64,000 nucleotides of DNA from Allomuricauda sp. (GTDB lineage: Bacteria; Bacteroidota; Bacteroidia; Flavobacteriales; Flavobacteriaceae): NCBI GenBank assembly GCA_030148335.1, contig JASBTQ010000013.1:1-64000 (forward strand), written 5' to 3'. Every line of letters begins with the position of its first letter. The first letter of the stretch is position 1. Position numbers and translations under genes: made by a program. The notes beneath the pieces were generated by a model that saw nothing but the letters and a program-made list of their open reading frames with translations, ran no database searches and was not told the origin of the DNA. Shown here piece after piece: positions 9,928 through 21,391 of this stretch.

Positions 9928-11046
9928 ATGAATTTGAATATTGCTTTGTTACCTGGTGATGGTGTTGGACCCGAAGTGTTGGCCCAAGCAGTGAAATGTT
10001 TGCAAGCCGTTGAAGAAACCTTCAACCATGAATTCGTTTTTAAGGAGGCCCTTGTGGGGGCTGCGGCCATCGACAAAAAGGGCAAACCGCTTCCTGAAAA
10101 TACTTTGAAATTGTGCCAGAAGGCCGATGCCGTACTTTTTGGCGCCATAGGCGACCCCAAATACGACAATGACCCCGACGCCAAGGTACGACCTGAGCAA
10201 GGTCTGTTGGAACTGCGCAAAAGTCTTGGCCTGTTCGCCAATATCAGGCCCGTGCTGTCCCACCCTAGCCTTTTGCACAAATCGCCCTTGAAGAAGGAGA
10301 TTGTTTCCGGGACCGATTTTGTTATTTTCCGTGAGCTTACCGGAGGAATCTATTTTGGTGAGAAAAAATTGAACGAGGAAGGCACCGTTGCCTCCGACCT
10401 TTGTGAATATTCCGAAACCGAAATCAGCCGTATCGCGCATTTGGCCTTCAAAGCTGCGAAGGGTAGAAAAAAGAAGGTCACCCTAGTGGACAAGGCCAAC
10501 GTTCTGGAATCGTCCAGACTTTGGCGCAAGGTCGTGACCCGAATTGGGGAAAGTTACCCCGAGGTCGCCCTCGACTTTTTGTTTGTGGACAATGCGGCCA
10601 TGCAGTTGGTCCTCAACCCTACCCAGTTCGATGTCATCCTTACCGAGAATATGTTCGGGGACATCCTTTCCGATGAGGGAAGCGTGATCGGTGGTTCCAT
10701 CGGCTTGTTGGCATCGGCATCCATTGGGGATGAAAACGCCCTTTTTGAACCCATACACGGTTCATACCCACAGGCCAAAGGAAAAAATGTGGCCAACCCT
10801 ATTGCTTCCATTCTTTCCGCAGCAATGCTTTTGGAACATTTTGGGCTCATGGAAGAGGCCATGGCCATCAAACTGGCTGTGGACAAATCCTTACGAAAGG
10901 GCATCGTGACCCCGGACATCAAATCCAAAAGCCAATTTGGCACGCAACAGGTCGGTGACTATATCGCCCATAGCATTGTGGATATCGAGGACAATTTCCG
11001 AGTGAACGATGAGAACATCGATTTAGGGAAATCTACGATTATCTGA
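9928..11046 (+). CDS. leuB: 3-isopropylmalate dehydrogenase
   Basis: Oxidatively decarboxylates 3-isopropylmalate with NAD+ in leucine synthesis. 372 residues, full length. Motifs include the GDGVGPEV start, ELTGGIYFG, DKANVLESSRLWRKV, the metal-binding NMFGDILSDEGS and the NAD-binding block EPIHGSYPQAKGKNVANP. It sits directly after leuA and is probably in one operon with it. After it comes repeat-like intergenic DNA rather than a clear terminator. Confidence 0.97.
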   Translation: MNLNIALLPGDGVGPEVLAQAVKCLQAVEETFNHEFVFKEALVGAAAIDKKGKPLPENTLKLCQKADAVLFGAIGDPKYDNDPDAKVRPEQGLLELRKSLGLFANIRPVLSHPSLLHKSPLKKEIVSGTDFVIFRELTGGIYFGEKKLNEEGTVASDLCEYSETEISRIAHLAFKAAKGRKKKVTLVDKANVLESSRLWRKVVTRIGESYPEVALDFLFVDNAAMQLVLNPTQFDVILTENMFGDILSDEGSVIGGSIGLLASASIGDENALFEPIHGSYPQAKGKNVANPIASILSAAMLLEHFGLMEEAMAIKLAVDKSLRKGIVTPDIKSKSQFGTQQVGDYIAHSIVDIEDNFRVNDENIDLGKSTII

Positions 11047-11137
11047 TTTCGAGTTCAAGTTCAAATATCAAGCTCAAAATCAAATAGTTCCGAATACCAA
11101 TAACAAAATAACTCAATAACCGATTTAGGGTTTAGCC
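11047..11137. repeat. Repeat-derived intergenic spacer, copy A
   Basis: Holds AATAACTCAATAAC (11107-11120) and CAAGTTCAA (11056-11064). The first is found exactly, inverted, at 19590-19603 and 45305-45318; the second, inverted, at 45400-45408. The spacer separates convergent leuB and a lipoprotein gene. Confidence 0.6.
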
Positions 11138-12364
11138 CTATTCATTGGCCAATTCCCCTACTGTTTCTGCAAACTGTTCTTTGAACTGTTCGTATTTTTC
11201 CCCAGTGGCCGGACCGTTGAAACCAGTGTGTATTTTCCGTACCTCTCCTTTTTTATCAATATAGATTGTGGTGGGATAGGAAAGAATGTGGTTGAGCATG
11301 GGCAGTTTTTCATTGGCCTTTTGCTTGTTGGAAGTGCCATATTGCGCCAATAAGATGGGGTAAGGTACCTCTGCCCTTTCCTGTAGCCTTCCGATGGCCT
11401 CAAATGCTTTCTCCTCTGTCTTGGCATATTCAAAGGCCAACGCCACCAATTCTATATTCAAATCGGGATTGTTTTTGAGAAATTCCACATAGAAGCGTGT
11501 CTCGTCCAAACAATTGGGGCACCACGACCCCATGATCTGCACCAAGACCACCTTATCCTTGAACCTTGGATCTTTGAGACTGACCATTTTACCTTCGGAA
11601 TTGGGGAAAGAGAAATCAAACTTATCATAACCTTCCCTCAAAAATGTGAGACTGTCCGCCTCGGGAAGCTCAAAGGCCTCGTTCCGGGCAGCCATGAACT
11701 CTTGCACGGCATGATTTCCCGAATAGAATTTACCGTCCAGCGTACTATCACTGACCTGCGCCCTGAAAAGGTACACATGGGACCCATCAAACGCGGAAAG
11801 TTTCAGGCTGTCGCCCGTTACCACTCCATCCAGATACCTGTAATCCCCTGTCTTGGTCCTAAAAGTCCCCTTCACCTTGTTCCCATTCTGCATAAAGATG
11901 CCCTTGGCCGGGTATTCGTTCGGGGTATTGACATCAAAATACGTCTCCCAAATCCCCGATATGTTCACTTTAGCGTTCTCTTTCACCTCAAAACGTTCAC
12001 TTTGTCCATAAACCGCCGTGAAGAACACTTCTCGTTCCTTGCTCTCTTCAATGAACTTTCCTTCCATTTCGTTTTCAGAAAAAGTACCTGTGAAATACCC
12101 TTCAAAAATGGGCATTTGGATGTGAATGGAATCTCCGTGAAGCTCAATTTCGTCCACCACGATTTCTTCTTCTGCATTATGGATTTTCATGATATACCCA
12201 TCATTCGCACCTTTGGTCAAAGTAAAATTAAACGGCAATTTCTGTGATTCCGACACTTCTATCCTGGCCAGCCAATCACCCAAAGCCAATTCTTTCGTTT
12301 CCTCCTTTTTGCACGACCCTATCATGAGTGTCAATGCCATCAATGGCAGCCAAATCCTCGTCAT
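11138..12364 (-). CDS. TlpA-like thioredoxin-fold lipoprotein
   Basis: Periplasm-facing lipoprotein of 408 residues: signal peptide with lipobox IGSCKK, an N-terminal beta-rich region (DUF4369-like, about 25-230), then a redoxin domain with VQIMGSWCPNCLDE. The CPNC pair is a complete thioredoxin active site, so a thiol-disulfide reductase role is likely. The cis-Pro loop is visible as LSYPTTIYIDKKG. It is divergent from pheT. Relatives are common in this phylum, and the substrate cannot be told. Confidence 0.88.
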   Translation of the reverse strand: MTRIWLPLMALTLMIGSCKKEETKELALGDWLARIEVSESQKLPFNFTLTKGANDGYIMKIHNAEEEIVVDEIELHGDSIHIQMPIFEGYFTGTFSENEMEGKFIEESKEREVFFTAVYGQSERFEVKENAKVNISGIWETYFDVNTPNEYPAKGIFMQNGNKVKGTFRTKTGDYRYLDGVVTGDSLKLSAFDGSHVYLFRAQVSDSTLDGKFYSGNHAVQEFMAARNEAFELPEADSLTFLREGYDKFDFSFPNSEGKMVSLKDPRFKDKVVLVQIMGSWCPNCLDETRFYVEFLKNNPDLNIELVALAFEYAKTEEKAFEAIGRLQERAEVPYPILLAQYGTSNKQKANEKLPMLNHILSYPTTIYIDKKGEVRKIHTGFNGPATGEKYEQFKEQFAETVGELANE

Positions 12365-12493
12365 TTAATGAAAGTTTTTTCTTAAATGTATAAATTACAA
12401 CTGAAAACTTACAATACCAAACGGTCTATAACCATTATTTCCGTTGAATCTGTTCCTCTATTGTTTTATATTTGTCGATTCTAAAATTGGGGT

Positions 12494-14908
12494 ATGAAGA
12501 TTTCTTACAACTGGTTGAAACAATTTTTGCATATTGATTGGGACTCACAGAAAACAGGTGAACTGTTGACCGACTTGGGTCTTGAGGTAGAGGGCATTTC
12601 CCGTTTTGAATCAGTTAAGGGCGGATTGCAAGGTATTGTCGTGGGCCATGTGCTCACCTGTGAACAGCATCCAAATGCGGACCGATTGAAATTGACCACT
12701 GTGAATATTGGCCAGGGAACTCCCTTGCAGATTGTCTGCGGTGCCCCGAACGTGGCCGCTGGGCAAAAAGTCCCCGTTGCCACCATTGGTACCACGCTCT
12801 ACACCAAGGAAGGTGAGGCTTGGACAATCAAAAAAGGAAAGATACGCGGTGAGGAAAGCCAGGGCATGATCTGCGCCGAGGATGAAATCGGTCTTGGCGA
12901 AGGCCATGACGGTATCATGGTGCTGAACGAAGAACTTGTGCCCGGAACCCCCTGCTCCAAAGTCTTCGAGGTGGAGAGTGATGAGGTCTTTGAAATTGGT
13001 CTCACCCCGAACCGTGCCGATGCCATGAGCCATTTTGGTGTGGCCCGTGACCTAAAAGCTGGTCTGGAACAAAAAGAGATTCAAAAAGAGCTGGTGACAC
13101 CGTCCACCAGTAATTTTTCCATAGACAACCGTTCGCTGAAGATCGATGTGGAGGTCAAGAACAGCCAACAGGCACCCAGATATTGTGGGCTCACCATCAG
13201 CAATCTTATTGTGCAGGAATCCCCGGATTGGTTGAAGAACAGATTGAGGTCCATTGGCCTGTCCCCCATCAACAATGTGGTGGATGTGACCAACTATGTA
13301 CTGCACGAACTGGGGCAGCCCTTGCATGCCTTTGATGCCTCGAAGATAAAGGGCAATAAAATTGAGGTAAAAACATTGCCTGCTGGCACCAAGTTCAAGA
13401 CGTTGGATGGTGTGGAGCGTGAACTCCACGAAGACGATTTAATGATCTGTGATGCTGAGAAACCCATGTGCATTGCCGGAGTATTTGGCGGTCTACATTC
13501 TGGGGTCACAGAGCATACCTCTGCCATTTTTTTGGAGAGTGCCTATTTTGACCCGATATCCATCAGGAAAACAGCAAAGAGGCATGGCCTCAACACGGAT
13601 GCTTCTTTCCGGTTTGAAAGGGGCATCGATATGAACATCACCGAATATGCGCTGAAAAGGGCGGCCTTGCTCATCCGCGAAATAGCCGGAGGTTACATCA
13701 GTTCAGAAATCGTTGACCTTTATCCCAAGAAAAATCAGGACAGGCAAGTGTTCCTGACGTTTGACAAGATCAACAACCTGATTGGTCAGGAAATCCCTAG
13801 GGACACCATCAAATCCATACTTTCCTCTCTGGAAATCCGCATCAACAACGTTACCGAATCCGGTCTTGGACTCACCATTCCCACCTATCGGGTGGATGTT
13901 ACCCGGGAAGTGGATGTGATTGAAGAAATTTTGAGGGTCTATGGTTACAACAACATCGGTTTCAAAGAAAAACTGAACGCCTCCATAGCCAAATCCTCGC
14001 GATATGAAAACCACAGGATACAGGATGTGATAGGCAACACCTTGGCTTCCAAAGGTTTTTATGAGATTATGACGAACAGTCTGGTCTCATCCGAAACCGC
14101 TTCAGGGGACACTATGGAAGCTGTTCAAATGTTAAACCCGTTGAGTTCCGATCTTTCCGTACTTCGGACATCGATGTTGTCTTCCGGACTTCAGACCGTA
14201 TTGCACAACCACAATCGTCAAAAAACGGATCTGAAACTTTTCGAGTTTGGCAAAACATACATCAAAGTAGGCGGTGCATACCAAGAGAAGAGGCATTTGG
14301 CCCTTTTCATCTCCGGGGAACGTACCCAAGGTAATTGGTCCATTGTCTCCAAGAAAACGGATTTCTTCTATCTAAAAGGTATTGTGGAATCCCTTTTTAC
14401 CCGTTTGGGTATCAAGGATGTGGAAACGCTTCCCTCCGGCGACCCTGTTTTTGCCGAAGGACTTAGCTGCAACAAAAATGGAAAGGCATTGGCTTCCTAC
14501 GGATTGGTCAGCAAAGGTGTATTGAAAAAATTTGACATGAAACAGGATGTGTTCCATGCGGATTTTGATTGGGATGCCATCCTGGAATCTGTGGAGACCC
14601 AAAACATTGTTTTTAGGGAAATTCCAAAGTTTCCAGAGGTCACGAGGGATTTTGCCTTGCTGCTGGATGATTCCACTTCGTTCCAAAAGGTGTATGACAT
14701 TGCCTGGCAAACGGAAAAGAGCCTTTTGAAAAATGTGAACCTGTTTGATGTGTACACTGGAGAAAACCTTCCCAAAGGGAAGAAATCCTATGCGGTGAGC
14801 TTTACCCTATCGGATGACACAAAGACGCTTACCGATAAGCAGATAGATAAAATCATGGGTAAATTGTTGTCCCAATACCAAAAAGAACTGGGAGCCGAAC
14901 TGAGATAG
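12494..14908 (+). CDS. pheT: Phenylalanine--tRNA ligase beta subunit
   Basis: Beta chain of the (alpha-beta)2 enzyme that charges tRNA-Phe. 804 residues with the full domain set: EMAPII-like tRNA-binding fold (about 40-150, with HPNADRL), B3/4 editing domain (about 210-380), B5 (about 405-470), the catalytic-like core (about 490-690) and a C-terminal FDX-ACB anticodon-binding domain. pheS is not adjacent, as is common in Flavobacteriia. The start at 12494 keeps the usual MKISYNWLKQF opening. Confidence 0.97.
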   Translation: MKISYNWLKQFLHIDWDSQKTGELLTDLGLEVEGISRFESVKGGLQGIVVGHVLTCEQHPNADRLKLTTVNIGQGTPLQIVCGAPNVAAGQKVPVATIGTTLYTKEGEAWTIKKGKIRGEESQGMICAEDEIGLGEGHDGIMVLNEELVPGTPCSKVFEVESDEVFEIGLTPNRADAMSHFGVARDLKAGLEQKEIQKELVTPSTSNFSIDNRSLKIDVEVKNSQQAPRYCGLTISNLIVQESPDWLKNRLRSIGLSPINNVVDVTNYVLHELGQPLHAFDASKIKGNKIEVKTLPAGTKFKTLDGVERELHEDDLMICDAEKPMCIAGVFGGLHSGVTEHTSAIFLESAYFDPISIRKTAKRHGLNTDASFRFERGIDMNITEYALKRAALLIREIAGGYISSEIVDLYPKKNQDRQVFLTFDKINNLIGQEIPRDTIKSILSSLEIRINNVTESGLGLTIPTYRVDVTREVDVIEEILRVYGYNNIGFKEKLNASIAKSSRYENHRIQDVIGNTLASKGFYEIMTNSLVSSETASGDTMEAVQMLNPLSSDLSVLRTSMLSSGLQTVLHNHNRQKTDLKLFEFGKTYIKVGGAYQEKRHLALFISGERTQGNWSIVSKKTDFFYLKGIVESLFTRLGIKDVETLPSGDPVFAEGLSCNKNGKALASYGLVSKGVLKKFDMKQDVFHADFDWDAILESVETQNIVFREIPKFPEVTRDFALLLDDSTSFQKVYDIAWQTEKSLLKNVNLFDVYTGENLPKGKKSYAVSFTLSDDTKTLTDKQIDKIMGKLLSQYQKELGAELR

Positions 14909-14915
14909 GTTCCCC

Positions 14916-15452
14916 TTACATTTGGGTCGGCAATATCACACTGTCGATTTCATGCACCACCCCATTTTTGAGATTAAGGTCGGCCGTGGTGATTCTTGCG
15001 GTGTTCCCCATTGGGTCGGTCAAGACAATGTCATACCCATCCAAATGCGCCACTAATTTTTTGCCCTGTACTGTGGTAAAACTGGCCTTCCCATTCCCCT
15101 GGCACATGGCACGCAAGATTTTTGATGCTGTCAATTGACCGGCCACGATGTGGTAGGTCAACAAGGATTTTAACTCGGTTTTATCGTTCGCGTTGAGGAG
15201 TTGTTCTATTTTTTCCTGTGAAAACCTTTGAAAAGCCGCATCGGATGGAGCAAAAACGGTGAATGGTCCCGATTCCTCCAAAATATCATCCAGATTTGTG
15301 GCCTTTACAGCTGCAAACAGAATCTTATGGTCGTCAGATTCATTGGCATTTTGGGCAATGGATTTTAAGTTTTCGGTATTGGTCTGGGCAAAGGAAAAAG
15401 AGGCAAAGGCCAAGCAAAGACCGAGCAAGATTTTAGTAACGGGGGCTTTCAT
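14916..15452 (-). CDS. Secreted fasciclin-domain protein
   Basis: 178 residues: signal peptide ending SFAQ, then a single FAS1 domain with the H1 box (GPFTVFAPSDAAF) and the C-terminal H2 region with VHEIDSVILP. FAS1 proteins are exported adhesion or surface proteins. The gene lies eight bases beyond the convergent pheT stop. The insertion MCQGNGKASFTTVQGKKL is typical of bacterial members. Confidence 0.92.
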   Translation of the reverse strand: MKAPVTKILLGLCLAFASFSFAQTNTENLKSIAQNANESDDHKILFAAVKATNLDDILEESGPFTVFAPSDAAFQRFSQEKIEQLLNANDKTELKSLLTYHIVAGQLTASKILRAMCQGNGKASFTTVQGKKLVAHLDGYDIVLTDPMGNTARITTADLNLKNGVVHEIDSVILPTQM

Positions 15453-15635
15453 TTATGGTTTTTCAATGTTGGGACTTATGTTGGTTGGGCATGCTTCTCG
15501 ATTAACTACCAAAAACTTCGATAATTTACATCTTTTTATCCGAATCACAATTAATTTTTTTCCATCCAATTCCATTTAACACAATGTTAACGTGATGTTG
15601 TTTCGCCAACTTTTTCAATCGCTGACACAAATGAT

Positions 15636-15643
15636 TAACTTTG
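15636..15643 (+). promoter_or_regulatory. -7 element TAACTTTG
   Basis: Exact TAnnTTTG match 24 bases before ATG 15667. It puts the transcript start near 15650, downstream of the earlier in-frame ATG codons, and so decides the start of the next gene. No -33 TTG at normal spacing. Confidence 0.5.
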
Positions 15644-15666
15644 AGGGAATTGCTAAGAAAAGTATC

Positions 15667-18020
<2,354 letters not shown>

Positions 18021-18147
18021 TTATTTTTTTGCAAAAGTAGCTAAAACCAAACCGAATTTCCAATTTGAACGCACCTTATTGATTCTGATAAAAATAGCAG
18101 TAAAAACTTTTAACTACCCATTAACAAGGATGGGGCTTGGGTATTCT

Positions 18148-18155
18148 TACTTTTG
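18148..18155 (+). promoter_or_regulatory. -7 element TACTTTTG
   Basis: Exact TAnnTTTG, giving a transcript start near 18162. This supports ATG 18182 (or 18164) over the earlier TTG for the lipoprotein that follows. Confidence 0.5.
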
Positions 18156-18181
18156 ATAGATTAATGGATGGTTCCCTATTT

Positions 18182-19573
18182 ATGGTTAGATTTTTACTCG
18201 GCTTTTCCTTATTGTCAGTTTTAGCCTGTTCAGATAAGTCCGGACAGTGCGCTCCTATTTTTTTTGGAGGGGAAATCGTGAATCCTACCAGTGATTATGT
18301 TGTTCTCTATCACAACGACACCTATGTGGACTCCGTAAAATTGGATGCCAACAACCATTTTTCTTTCAATCTTCAAGGGATAGAAGAGGGACTATATCAT
18401 TTTGACCACTCCCCCGAACTCCAATACATCTATTTAAAGGAAGGAGATAGCCTTTTGGCTCGTTTGAATACGGTGGAATTTGATGAAACCCTTGTGTTTT
18501 CAGGTAAGGGTAGCGAAATCAACAATTTCATGATTGAAATGTATTTGGCGCATGAGGCAGAAGAGGAAAATCCAATTGTACAGAGCTATTATCTCCTCGA
18601 CCCGGAAGATTTCAGTGCGAAAATTGACTCCATGAGATCCATCAAGATGAACCACTTGAAGGATTTTGCCAAGGAGTCCGACATATCTGAAAGGGTTCTG
18701 GCCATGGCCGAGGCTTCCATTGACTACAACGCCTACATCAGCAAAGAAAAATATCCTTTTTACCACAAGAAAAAAACCGGAGAGGATACGTTCCACGAAC
18801 TTGACGATTCCTTCTATGCCTACCGAAAAAGCGTAGATCTGAACAGTAGGGACCTTACCTATTATAGGCCTTATTTCAACTTCATGAAGTTGCATTTTGG
18901 CAATTTGTCCTACATGACCTGTTTGGAAAACTGCTCCACGGACAAAAAACCCGTTAGCGACCATTTGCACTTCAACAAGCACAAGCTAGCGATGGTGGAC
19001 AGTCTGGTAAGCGAAGTGGGCCTGAGGGACATTCTGTTCAGGAACATCGCCATAGATTATCTGTTGAAGGAACGCAATCCGAACGAAGAGTGCGAGGTGT
19101 TCATCAATAAGTTCCGTTCCCTTTCCTCCAATGAAGACCATAAAGAGGAAATTGTCCTTCTGTACAATGCTATCAAGAACCTCCAGCCCAATGCCAAGGT
19201 CCCTAACCTTCTTCTCAGGGACACGGAAAACAATATGGTCCAGCTTAAGGATGTGGTGAACAAAAAGGAAAATACGGTCATTTATTTTTGGACCGCTTCA
19301 CAAAAACGCCATTTCAGGAACATTAGCCAACACATCGAAACCCTCAAAAAGAAATATCCGAACCACAACTTTGTGGGCATCAACCTAAGGACCAGTTATC
19401 CGCAGTGGAAACTGTTGGTGGAAGAGCATGGCTTGGACAAGAACAGTCAATTTTACGGCGAAAACTTCAAGGAAATCCAGACAAGCATGGTAGTGGACGG
19501 TCTGAACAAATGTGTGATCACAAAGGACACACTGGTGGTTGATGGGTTTGCCAATCTCTACACTTCCCTTTAA
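18182..19573 (+). CDS. Thioredoxin-fold lipoprotein lacking the CxxC pair
   Basis: 463 residues from ATG 18182: short signal peptide with lipobox SVLACSDK, a DUF4369-like beta domain (about 20-130), a helical middle with LDLNSRDLTYYRPYFNF-like TlpA-family features, and a C-terminal thioredoxin fold (about 345-455). At the active site the sequence reads FWTASQKRHF, with no cysteine, so it cannot do dithiol exchange. A role in binding or as a pseudo-redoxin is inference. A bidirectional terminator follows. Confidence 0.82.
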   Translation: MVRFLLGFSLLSVLACSDKSGQCAPIFFGGEIVNPTSDYVVLYHNDTYVDSVKLDANNHFSFNLQGIEEGLYHFDHSPELQYIYLKEGDSLLARLNTVEFDETLVFSGKGSEINNFMIEMYLAHEAEEENPIVQSYYLLDPEDFSAKIDSMRSIKMNHLKDFAKESDISERVLAMAEASIDYNAYISKEKYPFYHKKKTGEDTFHELDDSFYAYRKSVDLNSRDLTYYRPYFNFMKLHFGNLSYMTCLENCSTDKKPVSDHLHFNKHKLAMVDSLVSEVGLRDILFRNIAIDYLLKERNPNEECEVFINKFRSLSSNEDHKEEIVLLYNAIKNLQPNAKVPNLLLRDTENNMVQLKDVVNKKENTVIYFWTASQKRHFRNISQHIETLKKKYPNHNFVGINLRTSYPQWKLLVEEHGLDKNSQFYGENFKEIQTSMVVDGLNKCVITKDTLVVDGFANLYTSL

Positions 19574-19589
19574 TGACCTTTGTTTATTT

Positions 19590-19603
19590 GTTATTGAGTT
19601 ATT
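19590..19603. repeat. Dispersed 14-mer GTTATTGAGTTATT, copy B
   Basis: Exact inverse of the element at 11107-11120 and identical to that at 45305-45318, all three in intergenic DNA. Confidence 0.6.
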
Positions 19604-19642
19604 ATGTGACCAGACCAAAGCTTTCAAAGTAGCAGATACAAA

Positions 19643-19672
19643 AAAGCCCCGATTTCTCAGGGCTTTATTTTT
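19643..19672. terminator. Bidirectional terminator
   Basis: AAAGCCC / GGGCTTT stem with A and T tracts on both sides, between the convergent lipoprotein and transaldolase genes. Confidence 0.85.
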
Positions 19673-19688
19673 TGAATCAATATATTCT

Positions 19689-20345
19689 TTAGGAATTTCC
19701 TTTTTTGTAATCTTCCAGGAACTTGGCCAGACCTATATCGGTCAATGGGTGTTTCAACAATCCTTCAATGGAAGACAATGGACCTGTCATCACATCGGCA
19801 CCAATCTTGGCACAATCGATCACGTGCATGGTGTGACGGATGGATGCGGCCAATATCTGAGTTTCAAAGGCATAGTTGTCATAAATGAGCCTGATCTCTG
19901 AAATGAGATTGAGTCCGTCCGTGGAAATATCATCCAAACGTCCCAAAAATGGGGAAACATAGGTGGCTCCGGCTTTGGCGGCCAATAGGGCCTGACCTGC
20001 TGAGAACACCAAGGTACAATTGGTACGGATGCCCTTGTCCGAGAAATATTTCAATGCTTTCACACCATCTTTGATCATCGGGATCTTGACCACAATCTGC
20101 TCGTGCAGTTCGGCCAGTTCCTCACCTTCTTTGATCATTCCCGCCAAATCGGTGGCAACCACTTCCGCGGAAACATCACCTTCAACAATGTTGCAGATGT
20201 CCACATAGTGTTTTAGGATATTGTCCTTCCCTGTGATTCCTTCCTTGGCCATCAACGAAGGGTTGGTGGTGACACCATCCAATACCCCTAATTCTTGTGC
20301 TTCTCTAATTTGATCTAGATTGGCCGTATCAATAAAAAACTTCAT
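19689..20345 (-). CDS. Small transaldolase (TalC/FSA-type fold)
   Basis: 218-residue class I aldolase of the short transaldolase / fructose-6-phosphate aldolase family; forms a Schiff base through Lys87 in VVKIPM. Other motifs are DTANL (6-10), GVTTNPSL and [18 protein letters not shown]. In the segment YVSPFLGR residue 133 is Phe. E. coli transaldolase B has Phe at the equivalent site and FSA has Tyr, so transaldolase activity in the pentose phosphate pathway is more likely than F6P cleavage. It is often annotated fsa or tal. Confidence 0.9.
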   Translation of the reverse strand: MKFFIDTANLDQIREAQELGVLDGVTTNPSLMAKEGITGKDNILKHYVDICNIVEGDVSAEVVATDLAGMIKEGEELAELHEQIVVKIPMIKDGVKALKYFSDKGIRTNCTLVFSAGQALLAAKAGATYVSPFLGRLDDISTDGLNLISEIRLIYDNYAFETQILAASIRHTMHVIDCAKIGADVMTGPLSSIEGLLKHPLTDIGLAKFLEDYKKGNS

Positions 20346-20384
20346 TTTTAACTATTTATATGTGATTTTTCCAAAAGTATAAAA

Positions 20385-21194
20385 CTACAACTTATAATGG
20401 TTGAGCAGCAACTTTTCATAGACTTTATCGGGCAGCACTCTTTTTAGGGTAAGGGAAAACTTCTGCAAAAAAGCCCCGACCGGATTGTGCACTTTGGGCC
20501 GTTTTTTGTTGATGATCGAATATATGGCCTTCGCCACTTGCTCGGGGTCTCCCCCACTGTCCACGTCCCCGTTTATGGAATCTATCGTTTTTGCATAGTT
20601 GTCCTCATACGGGGAACCGTCCAAAACTGGAGCATGGTACCTGCCGGCGGCAATATTGGTGGCAAAATCGCCCGGGGCTACATTGGTGATGGTCACCCCA
20701 AAATCCTTGGTTTCCATACGAAGGGCCTCGGTAATGAGTCCCAGCGCACCTTTGGTAGCCGAATAGAACCCTCGGAACGGCAATCCCATATACCCCGCAA
20801 TGGAGGTAATGTTCACAATGGTCCCACCGCCTTGTCTGCGCATTTGGGGCAGCACGGCCTTCATCATGTGTACAGGGCCATGGAAATTGGTGTCGAACAC
20901 TTTTAGGATCTCCTCATGCGGTGTCTCTTCAATGGGACCTGTAATACCCACTCCCGCGTTGTTGATGAGCACATCCAATCGGCCTTCTTTGGTTATGACA
21001 TGGGAAACTGCATGTTGTATGCTGTCCACATCCCTTACATCCAACTGGATAAGATCAAAAACATCAAAATCGGGATAATTGGCTAGAGTCCTTGTAGTAC
21101 CGTACACCTTATACCCTTTTGAGGCCAAAAAGGTTCCTATGGATTTACCGATGCCGGATGAACCCCCGGTGATCAATACTACTTTTTTTTCCAT
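20385..21194 (-). CDS. SDR-family short-chain oxidoreductase
   Basis: Classical NAD(P)-dependent short-chain dehydrogenase, 269 residues. It has the cofactor loop TGGSSGIGKS (near 9), the NNAGVG motif, catalytic Ser in VNITSIAGY, and YSATKGAL with the catalytic Tyr and Lys. The C-terminal extension (ending KVYEKLLLNHYKL) is amphipathic and may touch membrane lipid, as in members that act on lipid or retinol-like substrates; that is inference. It lies downstream of ffs on the same strand. Confidence 0.92.
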   Translation of the reverse strand: MEKKVVLITGGSSGIGKSIGTFLASKGYKVYGTTRTLANYPDFDVFDLIQLDVRDVDSIQHAVSHVITKEGRLDVLINNAGVGITGPIEETPHEEILKVFDTNFHGPVHMMKAVLPQMRRQGGGTIVNITSIAGYMGLPFRGFYSATKGALGLITEALRMETKDFGVTITNVAPGDFATNIAAGRYHAPVLDGSPYEDNYAKTIDSINGDVDSGGDPEQVAKAIYSIINKKRPKVHNPVGAFLQKFSLTLKRVLPDKVYEKLLLNHYKL

Positions 21195-21220
21195 GATAGC
21201 TGAGTTCAGGGAACAAAAAA

Positions 21221-21316
21221 CGGCAAGCTACCTACATCGCACCGCTACGACCGCATACCCTTGCTGCGTTCCCACCCTGGGGGATTCTGCAGGAGCTGGT
21301 CGTGTAGGACTTGCCG
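21221..21316 (-). ncRNA. ffs: Signal recognition particle RNA (small bacterial type)
   Basis: The minus strand carries the conserved apical hairpin of bacterial SRP RNA, with GGGTGGGAACGCAGCAAGGG around the asymmetric loop that binds Ffh. The ends pair as CGGCAAG / CTTGCCG, closing a single long hairpin of about 96 nt, and a T run (21215-21220 on the plus strand as A) follows. A textbook promoter starts it. The exact 5' end may be one to three bases upstream of 21316. Confidence 0.93.
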
Positions 21317-21320
21317 ACTG

Positions 21321-21350
21321 CAAATATACGACCTTTTAAATTTGTGACAA
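21321..21350 (-). promoter_or_regulatory. ffs promoter (TTG-N19-TATATTTG)
   Basis: On the minus strand TTG (21350-21348) and TATATTTG (21328-21321) are 19 bases apart, an exact consensus Bacteroidota promoter. The -7 element ends five bases before the RNA. Confidence 0.88.
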
Positions 21351-21372
21351 TCCCAATTCATTCTTAATTTCG
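21342..21372 (+). promoter_or_regulatory. Promoter of the cyclotransferase lipoprotein (TTG-N20-TAATTTCG)
   Basis: TTG at 21342-21344 and TAATTTCG at 21365-21372 (one mismatch). It overlaps the divergent ffs promoter back to back. Confidence 0.65.
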
Positions 21373-21391
21373 ACATCCAAGGATCAAAACC

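Noticed and set aside
11702..12247. 181-codon plus-strand ORF opposite the TlpA-like lipoprotein
   Set aside because: Shadow of a real lipoprotein gene with lipobox and CPNC motif.
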